From assembly GCF_000948985.2 (NCBI RefSeq), contig NZ_CP059733.1, positions 4,402,001 through 4,466,000 of the forward strand: a DNA stretch of 64,000 nt, in the 5' to 3' direction. The notes under the pieces are model-generated. The model was not told where the DNA came from and did not search any database. It worked only from the letters and a program-made list of their open reading frames with translations. Origin of the DNA: Thalassomonas viridans. Lineage in GTDB: Bacteria > Pseudomonadota > Gammaproteobacteria > Enterobacterales > Alteromonadaceae. Shown in pieces: positions 56,216 to 64,000 of this stretch. The position numbers and the translations under genes were made by a program. The first letter of the stretch is position 1; each line of letters begins with the position of its first letter.

Positions 56216-56821
56216 CGATCCCTCCTGATAGAGCATATATTAATAAGCCTAGTGTCTTTTTCTTTCGATAACACAAGTGCGATAACACAAATGCGATAAC
56301 ATAAACGCAATAGCACCTGAATCACTAAGCAATCATTTTAGTTGGCAATCAAACTAGCAATATCGTGAAATTGGGTCTTAGTAAAAACCTATTATTTACA
56401 GAATAGAAAAATCATAGATTTTTAAGCCAACCAAAACAATTACTTAAAACTTAACAGCAGACACCTTTTATTTTTCCGAAACCTTGCCTCTACATGAAGT
56501 AATGTCATGACCAGCAATAAAATCACTAGGGTAAATACCGAAAAATATTCCCTGACTAACAAGTCCGTTACTCTGATAACCTGCTAACGTTAACCGGACA
56601 AAATGTTCGCTAAAACCTGAATCAAACCATGCTTGAACAGGCAATATCACCAGCCGAAAAACTGGTAAGGCTATTTTTCTTTAGCAAGAAAAACATTTTA
56701 ACAACATGATTATAAAGCTAAATTTTTCTATTCATTTTCTATACGGCCAAAAATAGAATACGGTTAAGACTTCACAGCTCCCCCTAAATTAGTCTCCCCA
56801 ACATACTTTTAAGGAGACACA
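56216..56821. other. About 600-base gene-free stretch, with 14-bp repeats
   Basis: Holds the dioxygenase promoter and the SUMF1-protein promoter. Contains three 14-base tandem repeats (56266-56307). A 60-codon frame on the minus strand (56468-56650) has no good start or ribosome site and I do not call it. AT-rich towards 56,400-56,800. Confidence 0.5.
56266..56307. repeat. Three tandem 14-bp repeats (iteron-like)
   Basis: cgataacacaagtg, cgataacacaaatg and cgataacataaacg in direct succession, about 50 bases upstream of the dioxygenase start. Possible binding sites or simple repeat expansion. Confidence 0.8.
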
Positions 56822-58411
56822 ATGAAAAAACTATCCCCAAAACTATTCGCCCCTGTATTGCTATTAGCCAGTACTGCCGCCAGTGCCAACAGCACACCTA
56901 TTGAACCTGTGCTGGTGCCACTCAAGAATCCGGCAGAGAAGCTGGATATCCATATGGGAAAATATGAAATCACGGTTGCCGAGTTTACCCGCTTTATTAA
57001 TGCCACCGGCTATCAGGTGCCAGAAAAGTGCATGTTATTCAGTTCAACCAAATGGCCTTCCCCCGACAAGCCGGGCAAATGGGATGATGCCGAACTAATC
57101 AGTGAACCGTACCGGCCCGTGGTTTGTGTCGGCACCCAGGGTGCTATGGCCTATGCCGACTGGCTGGCAAAAAGCACCGGCAAGCCGTACCGCTTAGCCG
57201 AGCACAACGAATGGCTTTACGCAGCCTCCGAAGGTAAAAATAGCCGCTTTGCCTTTGGTGAAGACTTCAGGCAAACACAAATATGCGATTACGAAAACGT
57301 TGAAGATTACGCCAATGTTGCCGGGCTAAAGGCTCACCATGACGTGCGTTACGACACCAGCGCCAACTGCAACGACGGTGCCATTTACCATACCGTGGTA
57401 GGCATGTACCGGCCCAATAAATTCGGTTTGCATGACATGATGGGTAATGTCAAAGAGCTGCTGCAAACTTGCCTCAAAAGCGATGAAAAAGATCCGTCCA
57501 AGTGCGTAAAATATGCTGTCGCCGGTGAAGCCTGGCACTGGCAGGCGCGCGGCGTAAATAATCCCGACTGGATTGCACATGACTTTTACGGCAGCATTGA
57601 AGGCTTCCGCCTGGTACTGGACACCGCAGAGCCGGTAAAACAATCACAGGGTACGGTAGCCTTTGTTAAAGCGCTGACCAAGGCACAACAAAAAACATGG
57701 AAAAAGCATCAAGAGCTTAAATCCCTGCCTCTTAGCCCGTCAGGACTGACAGCTAAATTGTTAAAGAATAACAAAGCAGAATTAAACTGGCAGCCGGTTA
57801 CGGGGAAGGATATCAGCTACTCCGTTTACCGCAGTTATCTTGACCCCGAAGGAAAAATAAGTCGGAAGCCGCAAAAAATTGCCGAAGGCGTAAAGCAAGC
57901 CGCTTTTACCGACCAGCTTCCGGGCCGGGGGGCGGCCAGTTATACGGTTTTTGCCAACTCAGCCATTGGCGAAAGCATGGTCAGCAATGAAGTCTCTGTA
58001 GGAGCACATAAAGCCTTTACACCCGGCGAACGCATTCAGGCTGAACAATATCAGGCATACCGCCATATCTGGGTTCAGGGCAAAGAGCAGGAGCACAGCG
58101 TCGGCTTCTCCCCCAATGAAAGGCACTACGCCAATGGCCAGAAACCTTTTCTCCCTGCCTGGTTAAAGTTCAATTTCAACAGCGAATATACCGGTCCGGC
58201 AACATTAAAAATGCGCATGCGCAACCAGGACGGCGCAGAGTTTGAGATCTGGCAAGGCCACCACTTAGTTGCACGGCTAAGCGGCGAAAAATCGGATGGC
58301 TTCAGCGAAATCACCGCCGATGTCTCGCTGATTGCCTCAAACCAGCCACTCGAAATCCGTGCCGCCAACCAAAACTGGCTGCTGATCGACTGGTTTGAGT
58401 TTAATCGCTAG
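56822..58411 (+). CDS. Secreted SUMF1-FnIII-carbohydrate-binding-like protein
   Basis: 529 residues. Signal peptide (ends ASAN, about 22). A formylglycine-generating-enzyme (SUMF1) fold follows: MGKYEITVAEFTRFI, WLAKSTGKPYRLAEHNEWLY, KFGLHDMMGNVKELLQ and EGFRLVLD. The catalytic Cys pair of true FGE is not visible in the expected place, so it is probably a binding or structural variant. Next a fibronectin-III-like domain (about 300-400) and a C-terminal jelly-roll with ERIQAEQYQAYR, typical of carbohydrate-binding modules. Good ribosome site AAGGAG. Its end overlaps the facing regulator by 11 bases. Confidence 0.85.
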   Translation: MKKLSPKLFAPVLLLASTAASANSTPIEPVLVPLKNPAEKLDIHMGKYEITVAEFTRFINATGYQVPEKCMLFSSTKWPSPDKPGKWDDAELISEPYRPVVCVGTQGAMAYADWLAKSTGKPYRLAEHNEWLYAASEGKNSRFAFGEDFRQTQICDYENVEDYANVAGLKAHHDVRYDTSANCNDGAIYHTVVGMYRPNKFGLHDMMGNVKELLQTCLKSDEKDPSKCVKYAVAGEAWHWQARGVNNPDWIAHDFYGSIEGFRLVLDTAEPVKQSQGTVAFVKALTKAQQKTWKKHQELKSLPLSPSGLTAKLLKNNKAELNWQPVTGKDISYSVYRSYLDPEGKISRKPQKIAEGVKQAAFTDQLPGRGAASYTVFANSAIGESMVSNEVSVGAHKAFTPGERIQAEQYQAYRHIWVQGKEQEHSVGFSPNERHYANGQKPFLPAWLKFNFNSEYTGPATLKMRMRNQDGAEFEIWQGHHLVARLSGEKSDGFSEITADVSLIASNQPLEIRAANQNWLLIDWFEFNR

Positions 58412-60233
58412 GCTGAGGCTGCAGTTCACTGGCTAAGACAACATTGTGCTGTCTTAGCCAGCCAGGCTTGGCATTGCTTTCCAGGTAGGCCAAATATTCG
58501 GCACGAGCTTTAGGTTGCCCGGTCGAAAGCTGGTATAACATCAGCGCAGCTTGTAAGCCGGTGCCAATATCATACTCCAGCCGGGCCCGCTCGAACGCCT
58601 TTTGCAAAAGCGGCTTCGCCTGCTCCGGCTCTTGCCGGGCCTGCATAACTTTGGCTTTTAATACCTGTTTTTTCAGGCTGTCGGCAACTCCGGAAAACAT
58701 CGCAAGTGCCCCGGTAAAGTCTTGTTGCTCCAAGCGGTGGTTAACAAGCATTTCAAAGGCATTATCCAAAACCCAGTAGTTTTGTGCGGTACGGGGCAAA
58801 GTTAATATCCGCTCCAGATAAGGAATTGCCTTGCTGTTATCTTCGGTAAACAAGGCAAAGTGATAATAAACAACCGCTAAATTTGAATCATCAAGCTTAT
58901 GTTTTAGCAATAGCGCCTGCGCCTCATTAAGATGATGATATTTTTGATGATCTTCACCCGTTTTTTGTGCCAGGATGGAATAGATAATATGCAGTTCAAA
59001 CAAGGTTAAAGCATCTGCCTGTTTCCGCCCCAGCTTAATCCCCTGCTCTAAGGTTGCGAACATAACGTCATAATTGGTTTGCTCGTAAGCGAGCCAGGCT
59101 TTGGTTTTGATATTATGAAAGTTCAGCGGCCATAACGGGGTATCGGCCAAAACAGCCGACATGGTTTCCAAGCTGTTAGCCGCCTGCAAGTGCTGTCTGC
59201 GCATTTTATATATCTTACCCCTGTACCACTGTGCATGTGCCTGATAAGGGCGAGATGCATACGAGCTATCCAGGTTTGCCAGCTTTTGCAGGTAAGTAAG
59301 GGCCACATCCAGTTGCTGTATGCTGATATAATGTTTGGCCAACAACAATAGTAAATCAGGATCTTTGTCGGCAACTTGCTGCATCGACATTAACTGGTTG
59401 ATATCCAATCTTTCATTAACCGCTGAAAATAAGCCTATCACCTGCAATTCATCCAGCCTTTGCGCCAGTTTATGTGCTAGCTTCCTGGCATTTTCTGCAA
59501 ACAGATAGCCCTGCCAGCGGGTATTATCGCGGGACAAACCAAAGTTTAAAAAGATCCCCTGCTCCGAGGTATAGGTATCTCCCCAAATCAGCCAGTTATC
59601 GGCAGCTAAATCAGCCTGTTGCCAGGTTAATTTAGGGGCAGAGAACGCCTGCCTCACCGAGATATCCAATGGCTTTTCCTGGAATACAAATGCCTCATTC
59701 TGCTCAAGTGCCCCACTTAAAATTTGCTTAAATACCGGTTGCGACGGTCCGCCATTATTTCCGCTATCAAGCAGGTGCAAAGATACCGGCTTATTTCCAG
59801 GGCTTTGAATGCTATAAATAAAGCCCGAAATCACCAGCAGAATGAAGAAAACGCCCAACCAGGCTAAAGAAAACTTGCGCTCCTTAGCACTGCCCTCAAC
59901 CACGGGTTGTTCAGCCGCTTCAACGGGCACACTGTTATGCTCGGGAAGAATCGGCAGTTGCCATTGGTAGCCCTTTTTGGAAAAGGTCCTAATGGCCTTA
60001 TCCCCCAATACCGCCCGTAGCTGGCTGATGGTTTGGAAAACAACCTGCTCAGACACCACTTTCCCCTGCCATACCGAGTCCATAATAGCGTCTTTGCTAT
60101 GAATGCGTTCAGGATCGGATAAAAAAAAGTCTAACAACAGCGCCTGGTTAGACTTAAGCGGGATAAGTTCATCCTGTTTATATAACACGAGCTGCTCGCG
60201 TAAAAATCGATAGTCGGCAAATTTAACTTCCAT
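58401..60233 (-). CDS. CadC-like membrane-bound transcriptional regulator with TPR sensor
   Basis: 610 residues. N-terminal winged helix of the OmpR/CadC type (about 1-95, IPLKSNQALLLDFFLSDPER, FSKKGYQW), one membrane helix (about 118-140, SLAWLGVFFILLVISGF), then a periplasmic region with TPR-like helices (LDVALTYLQKLANLD). Architecture of ToxR/CadC-type one-component sensors. Tail-to-tail with the SUMF1-like gene, whose control it may exert. ATG at 60233. Confidence 0.88.
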   Translation of the reverse strand: MEVKFADYRFLREQLVLYKQDELIPLKSNQALLLDFFLSDPERIHSKDAIMDSVWQGKVVSEQVVFQTISQLRAVLGDKAIRTFSKKGYQWQLPILPEHNSVPVEAAEQPVVEGSAKERKFSLAWLGVFFILLVISGFIYSIQSPGNKPVSLHLLDSGNNGGPSQPVFKQILSGALEQNEAFVFQEKPLDISVRQAFSAPKLTWQQADLAADNWLIWGDTYTSEQGIFLNFGLSRDNTRWQGYLFAENARKLAHKLAQRLDELQVIGLFSAVNERLDINQLMSMQQVADKDPDLLLLLAKHYISIQQLDVALTYLQKLANLDSSYASRPYQAHAQWYRGKIYKMRRQHLQAANSLETMSAVLADTPLWPLNFHNIKTKAWLAYEQTNYDVMFATLEQGIKLGRKQADALTLFELHIIYSILAQKTGEDHQKYHHLNEAQALLLKHKLDDSNLAVVYYHFALFTEDNSKAIPYLERILTLPRTAQNYWVLDNAFEMLVNHRLEQQDFTGALAMFSGVADSLKKQVLKAKVMQARQEPEQAKPLLQKAFERARLEYDIGTGLQAALMLYQLSTGQPKARAEYLAYLESNAKPGWLRQHNVVLASELQPQPSD

Positions 60234-60425
60234 ACCAGCCTTGTAATATTAAATTGTGAACCTGCCGGGAAAACGGCGTATTGATGCCAAATGCAGGTTA
60301 ATAATAATCAAATTCAAATGCACTAAAGAGTCACCGACTTCACTTTATAATGCAAGTCGGTTAACCGTGGTTATCGGGTTGCTGGTCTCAAGTACTCTGT
60401 CGTTCCTTTAATTCAACCTCCCGAG

Positions 60426-61160
60426 CTAAAAAAACGTGCCCTGAATACCGTCAAAAATATACTGAGTGGCCATTGCTGCCAGCAAAACCCCTAATATCCG
60501 GGTAATAGCATTCGCCACGGTTTGCCCGAGCATACCAATAATTTTACTGGCAGCAAATAAAATCACTATGGTGGAAATCAAAGCCACCAGCATAGCGCCG
60601 ATCACCACTGACTGGAACTCGAACTGTCCGGGATAGTGGCTCATTAACAGCATAATAGTGGCGATACTGCCCGGCCCGGCAATAAAAGGGATCGCCATGG
60701 GAAAAATCGAAATATCGTCAAACTCTTCATCCGGGTAGGTCACCTCAGCAGGTGTTGATTTAGCAGGTACAGGCTTGGCTTGCCCGGTTTGTTCGCCCTC
60801 CTCTTCCTGCCCATGTTCAGTGTCTTGCTCCTGACCATGTTCATGTGTAAAGGCTTCACTTTTCTTTTCACGGCGCTCGGTACGCATTTCAAATACCATC
60901 TCCAGAGCAATCATGAACAGCAAGATGCCGCCGGCGGTTTTAAAGGCCATCATGGAAATACCCAGCGCCTTCAACAAACCGTTACCGACAAACGCAAACA
61001 ACAGCAAAATGATAGTGCCGGTTAACACAGATTTAATAATCATTTTGCGCTTAAAGGTACTGCTTGCGCCGTCGGTCATCACGGCAAATACCGGGGCTAT
61101 GCCTAAGGGGTCGATCACCACAAAAAAAGTCACAAAGGTACTGATAAAGAGTTCATACAT
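60426..61160 (-). CDS. MarC family membrane protein with His/Glu-rich loop
   Basis: 244 residues from ATG 61160. Six predicted helices of the MarC/UPF0056 family (FVVIDPLGIAPVFAVMTDG; IPFIAGPGSIATIMLL). The family is of unknown function; its former link to multiple antibiotic resistance was withdrawn. The central cytoplasmic loop is extended by about 50 residues rich in His, Glu and Gln (THEHGQEQDTEHGQEEEGE). Single gene. Confidence 0.88.
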   Translation of the reverse strand: MYELFISTFVTFFVVIDPLGIAPVFAVMTDGASSTFKRKMIIKSVLTGTIILLLFAFVGNGLLKALGISMMAFKTAGGILLFMIALEMVFEMRTERREKKSEAFTHEHGQEQDTEHGQEEEGEQTGQAKPVPAKSTPAEVTYPDEEFDDISIFPMAIPFIAGPGSIATIMLLMSHYPGQFEFQSVVIGAMLVALISTIVILFAASKIIGMLGQTVANAITRILGVLLAAMATQYIFDGIQGTFF

Positions 61161-61383
61161 GACAAATCCCCATTTTAAAGCCAAAACAATAATTTATAGC
61201 CTAAAGGTACACCAGGCATGCCATGATAGGCAAAGGTTCGGCGGAGAAAGATAAAATAGCAGGGGCTTAAAATAACGGAGGCGGGAAAGGATTAAATATT
61301 ATTGAAGCTTATATTGAGCTTAAATGACAGCAATGGTCACTCCTTCACACCCTTGCGATCACAACATACCATACATCCTGCAC

Positions 61384-61418
61384 ATAAAAGAAAAGCGGGC
61401 CACCAAGTACCCGCTTTC
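61384..61418 (-). terminator. Terminator after rnfH
   Basis: Stem aaagcggg/cccgcttt (61392-61399 with 61410-61417) followed on the minus strand by TCTTTTAT. 30 bases after the rnfH stop. Confidence 0.8.
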
Positions 61419-61447
61419 ATCTAAATTATCATTTAAGACAACAACAC

Positions 61448-61849
61448 TTATTTATCATCTTTCGCCCCAAGTTTTACCGGTCTGCCACCGGTAACTTTAT
61501 TGGCTCGCCCTTCCTGCACCGCTTTTTCCGCCCGGCGCTTGCGCACTTCTTTAGGGTCGGCAATCAGCGGACGGTAAATTTCAATGCGGTCTAAGTCAGC
61601 CACAACATCAGTATATTTGGCTGCCCGGTTCCAGATCCCCACTTTATTTTTACCCAGCTCGATGTCATCAAAAAGCTCGATAATGCCGGAAGCGATTATC
61701 GCCTGCTCAACCGTGGTGCCTTCATCCACCATCACGGTCAATAACTCCTGCTTGTGAGACAAACCGTAAACCACTTCAACCTGAATCTGCTCAACATACG
61801 CCTTATCTTCAGGTGCTTGCTCAGTTTTCTGTACATCTTGCTCAGACAT
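61448..61849 (-). CDS. rnfH: RnfH family protein (ubiquitin-like fold)
   Basis: 133 residues, a little longer than usual, with beta-grasp segments [19 protein letters not shown] and [20 protein letters not shown] ending [19 protein letters not shown]. Known as RatB/RnfH; role unknown. It overlaps the ratA stop by 8 bases, the usual ratA-rnfH pair. Lys/Arg-rich C-terminal tail. Confidence 0.92.
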   Translation of the reverse strand: MSEQDVQKTEQAPEDKAYVEQIQVEVVYGLSHKQELLTVMVDEGTTVEQAIIASGIIELFDDIELGKNKVGIWNRAAKYTDVVADLDRIEIYRPLIADPKEVRKRRAEKAVQEGRANKVTGGRPVKLGAKDDK

Positions 61850-62282
61850 TGTTGCCGTAAACCTCTTTCGCCCGGTTAGTAAACGCCTGCACCATATTAT
61901 TTACCAGGGAGTTAAACACCCGGCCAAAGGCGAGATCAAACATTTTGCTGGAAAACTCATATTCAAGCTCCAGGTTCACCTTACAGGCTTCTTCCGACAA
62001 AGCGGTTAAGTGCCAACTACCCACCAGCTTCTTAAAGGGTCCGTCCACCAGGTTTAACTGCACCTGTTTGTTGTTCACCAGAGTATTTTTTGTGGTGAAC
62101 CATTTTTTCAACCCGCCTTTTGACACCAATAACGAGGCGGTCATCGAATGTTCGTCTTGCGATATAATTTTACTGTCGCTGCAATCCGGTAAAAATGCCG
62201 GGTACGCGAGAACGTCATTTATGAGGCTATACATATCCTCAACACTGTGCATCACTAAGGCACTACGGCTTATTGCTGGCAT
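61842..62282 (-). CDS. ratA: RatA, START-like ribosome-associated protein
   Basis: 146 residues from ATG 62282 with AAGGGGGTGGA before it; a longer frame to 62489 overlaps smpB and is rejected. START/SRPBCC fold: [33 protein letters not shown] and [14 protein letters not shown]. RatA has been reported to act as a ribosome 50S toxin, though a coenzyme Q10-binding role (Coq10 homologue) is also likely. Divergent from smpB, as in E. coli. Confidence 0.92.
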   Translation of the reverse strand: MPAISRSALVMHSVEDMYSLINDVLAYPAFLPDCSDSKIISQDEHSMTASLLVSKGGLKKWFTTKNTLVNNKQVQLNLVDGPFKKLVGSWHLTALSEEACKVNLELEYEFSSKMFDLAFGRVFNSLVNNMVQAFTNRAKEVYGNNV

Positions 62283-62433
62283 TCCACCCCCTTCTTTCAA
62301 TGCGCCTATAATAGCAAAGCTGACGGAAAAGCTCACCTTTGACATCAAATTTTCAATTAATTGACAAATTTTCCGATTTGCACATTTAAAACAGGTAGTA
62401 AAGCACAAAATTCTCCGTATAATGACCGCCATT

Positions 62434-62919
62434 ATGGCAAAGAAAAAAAAATCATCGAAACAAGGTAGTAATACCATAGCGCTGAACAAAAAAGCGCGTC
62501 ACGAATATACCCTGGGCGAAAAGTTCGAAGCGGGTATGAGTCTGCAGGGCTGGGAAGTGAAAAGTATCCGCACCGGCAAAGTTAATATTGCAGACTGCTA
62601 TGTATTTATCAAAAACGGCGAAGCCTATTTGCTGGGCGCTGAAATTCAGCCATTAAATGCCGCCTCTTCCCATGTGGTTTGTGATCCCACCCGCGACCGT
62701 AAATTACTGTTAAACCGCAAGCAGCTGGACAAACTGGCCGGTTTGGTGGAACGCGACGGCATGTCGTTAATCGCCACCGCCATGTACTGGAAAAACTGCT
62801 GGGTGAAACTGGAGTTCTGCGTAGGCCGCGGTAAGAAGCTGCACGACAAGCGCGCCGACATCAAAGACCGGGATTGGGCACGCAGCAAAGAACGTTTGAT
62901 GAAACACGACAAACGCTAG
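62434..62919 (+). CDS. smpB: SmpB, tmRNA-binding protein
   Basis: 161 residues. Binds tmRNA and brings it to stalled ribosomes. [20 protein letters not shown] at the start (ATG 62434; an upstream ATG at 62422 adds MTAI), then [34 protein letters not shown], and a basic C-terminal tail. Located 125 bases before ssrA, the usual pair. Confidence 0.97.
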   Translation: MAKKKKSSKQGSNTIALNKKARHEYTLGEKFEAGMSLQGWEVKSIRTGKVNIADCYVFIKNGEAYLLGAEIQPLNAASSHVVCDPTRDRKLLLNRKQLDKLAGLVERDGMSLIATAMYWKNCWVKLEFCVGRGKKLHDKRADIKDRDWARSKERLMKHDKR

Positions 62920-62962
62920 CAAGTACACTAATCAGACATAAGTTGGCGAATTTTAACTCACG

Positions 62963-62991
62963 TTGTAAATCGTTAAAAATAGAGTTAAAAT
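62963..62991 (+). promoter_or_regulatory. Promoter of ssrA
   Basis: TTGTAA (62963-62968), 17-base spacer, TAAAAT (62986-62991). Would start RNA about 46 bases before the mature tmRNA 5' end, which is then processed. Confidence 0.7.
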
Positions 62992-63043
62992 AGCCTCAGT
63001 TAAAGGTTTTCTTAAAGCAAACATTTAACGACTACCATGCTTT

Positions 63044-63404
63044 GGGGCGGATTCAGGATTCGACGAGATTCACGAAACCCAAGGTGCATGCCCAGGGGCG
63101 GTTGGCCTGGTAAAAAGCCGCAAAACTATAATTGCAAACGACGAAACTTTCGCACGTACTGCACTAGCCGCCTAAGGCTAGCCATCCTCTCATAGGTTCA
63201 CCTATTGCCTTGAGATGCTGATGGTCACCCCAAGTAGGTTAGCGAGGGAAGCTTGCTCAAGGCTGAACCGCGAAATAGTATTGAGCTCACCATGACGAAG
63301 CCTGTCGATTGGCGTCTAATTGGTTAAATAAATAATCGACTAAGCATGTAGTACCGAGGATGTAGGCTTTTCGGACGGGGGTTCGACTCCCCCCCGCTCC
63401 ACCA
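63044..63404 (+). ncRNA. ssrA: tmRNA (ssrA)
   Basis: One-piece 361-base tmRNA that rescues stalled ribosomes. The 5' end GGGGCGG pairs with CCGCTCC at the 3' end, which has encoded CCA. T arm GGTTCGACTCC. The tag frame (63134-63175) starts GCA AAC GAC GAA and reads ANDETFARTALAA stop: 13 residues instead of the 10 (ANDENYALAA) of E. coli, with the conserved ALAA degradation signal. Confidence 0.97.
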
Positions 63405-63410
63405 AACAAT

Positions 63411-63450
63411 GCCCTTTATAATCAAATGGTTATAAAGGGCTTTTCTTTTT
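63411..63450 (+). terminator. Terminator after ssrA
   Basis: Perfect 11-bp stem (63411-63421 with 63430-63440), 8-base loop, then ttttcttttt. Confidence 0.92.
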
Positions 63451-63494
63451 TGTTTTTGAATTGTTCTTATTTCTGATAGCAACTTCACTTAATA

Positions 63495-64000
63495 TTAACC
63501 AACTGTTTTAGAACAATTTTCATTTAAATTAGTCAACTTACCGTTCTCCAACAGATAAACTTGCTCAGCCATGTTAATCGTTTCTTGCCTATGAGCAATC
63601 ATAATTTGGGTCATTGGCAAATGCTTAATTTGTCCACAAATTTGCACTTCATTACCCTTATCAAGTTGGCTAGTAGCTTCATCCATGAATAGTATACACG
63701 GTGAATTATAAAGAGCACGAGCAAGCAACAAACGCTGTATTTGGCCTCCGGATAAATTAGCCCCCATATCACCGACCAGTGAATTATACCCCATTGTCAT
63801 TTTACTGATATCTTCATCAATTGCGGCTAAATGAGCACATTGTTCTATTTTTAAGTAATTTGGTTGAGGATCAAAAAAACTAATGTTATCAGCAATAGAA
63901 CCAGCTAATAATGTATCATCTTGCATAACCGCTGCAATTTGCTTTCGATAGTTTTTAAGACCTAATAGTGTTATATCTTTACCATCAAACAGCACTTTAC
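63495..64000 (-). CDS. ATPase end of a bacteriocin-exporter-type ABC transporter (N-terminus outside window)
   Basis: The C-terminal 168 residues of a larger protein; the frame is open at base 64000. They hold the Q-loop region (AAVMQDDTLLAGSIADNISF), ABC signature LSGGQIQRLLLARAL, Walker B CILFMDEATSQLD and switch His IMIAHRQ. This is typical of CvaB/RaxB-type peptidase-containing exporters of leader peptides. It is AT-rich compared with the core genes and lies right after ssrA, so probably foreign. No partner visible. Confidence 0.85.
   Translation of the reverse strand, partial: KVLFDGKDITLLGLKNYRKQIAAVMQDDTLLAGSIADNISFFDPQPNYLKIEQCAHLAAIDEDISKMTMGYNSLVGDMGANLSGGQIQRLLLARALYNSPCILFMDEATSQLDKGNEVQICGQIKHLPMTQIMIAHRQETINMAEQVYLLENGKLTNLNENCSKTVG

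Noticed and set aside
56468..56650. 60-codon frame between the dioxygenase and SUMF1 genes
   Set aside because: GTG start, no ribosome site and no recognisable domain.
62283..62489. Upstream extension of ratA
   Set aside because: Overlaps smpB and its promoter; the internal ATG has the ribosome site and gives family length.

Overview
The window looks like chromosome of a marine gammaproteobacterium of the Alteromonadales, most likely the Colwelliaceae (Thalassomonas/Colwellia type). This is inferred from the gene order (clpX-clpP-tig-tRNA-folD-cysS; pdxB-asd-fimV-truA-accD-folC-dedD-cvpA-purF; dnaJ-dnaK-grpE-nadK-recN-bamE; rnfH-ratA-smpB-ssrA), from protein sequences typical of that order, and from accessory traits such as curli, a PEP-CTERM-type protein and secreted subtilase. 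No search could be run, so the taxonomic label is a judgement.

Layout. 1-3.2 kb: proteostasis genes clpX (cut by the window edge), clpP and tig on the minus strand. 3.4-4.1 kb: one minus-strand tRNA operon, Pro-Arg-His-Pro-Pro-Pro, with a clear promoter. 4.4-10.5 kb: folD, cysS, ppiB, lpxH, miaE, a small unknown protein and a Yip1-family membrane protein. 10.5-22.6 kb: a long minus-strand series for purine, folate, fatty acid, tRNA pseudouridine, cell-pole, aspartate-family and pyridoxal functions (purF, cvpA, dedD, folC, accD, truA, fimV, asd, pdxB). 22.8-26.2 kb: accessory genes (PEP-CTERM-type exported protein, TPR lipoprotein, GAF histidine kinase). 26.5-32 kb: fabB, mnmC, yfcL, a NAD-kinase-like protein and epmC.

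32.4-37.2 kb is a complete curli locus: a CsgD-like regulator on the plus strand faces csgB-csgA-csgE-csgF-csgG on the minus strand. The CsgA-like subunit is about three times the usual length, with some 18 curlin-type repeats. A secreted subtilase with P and PKD domains lies upstream of csgB, divergently oriented. 40.2-41.7 kb holds the least explained DNA: a two-gene cassette of unknown small proteins with an RNA-hairpin leader, then two tandem paralogous two-helix membrane miniproteins. 41.9-46.8 kb: an Lrp regulator, an APH-type kinase, nhaA and a two-component system.

47.1-55.4 kb is the heat-shock/DNA-repair block. dnaK and grpE each have an excellent sigma-32 promoter, and recN has a LexA box inside the nadK terminator hairpin. 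55.6-61.2 kb is accessory: a Tat-exported intradiol dioxygenase, a SUMF1-FnIII-carbohydrate-binding-like secreted protein facing a membrane-bound CadC-like regulator, and a MarC protein with a His/Glu-rich loop. 61.4-64 kb: rnfH, ratA, smpB and ssrA (tmRNA with an unusually long 13-residue tag). Immediately after ssrA, a classical integration site, comes the end of an AT-rich bacteriocin-exporter-type ABC transporter gene, suggesting that a mobile island starts at the right edge.
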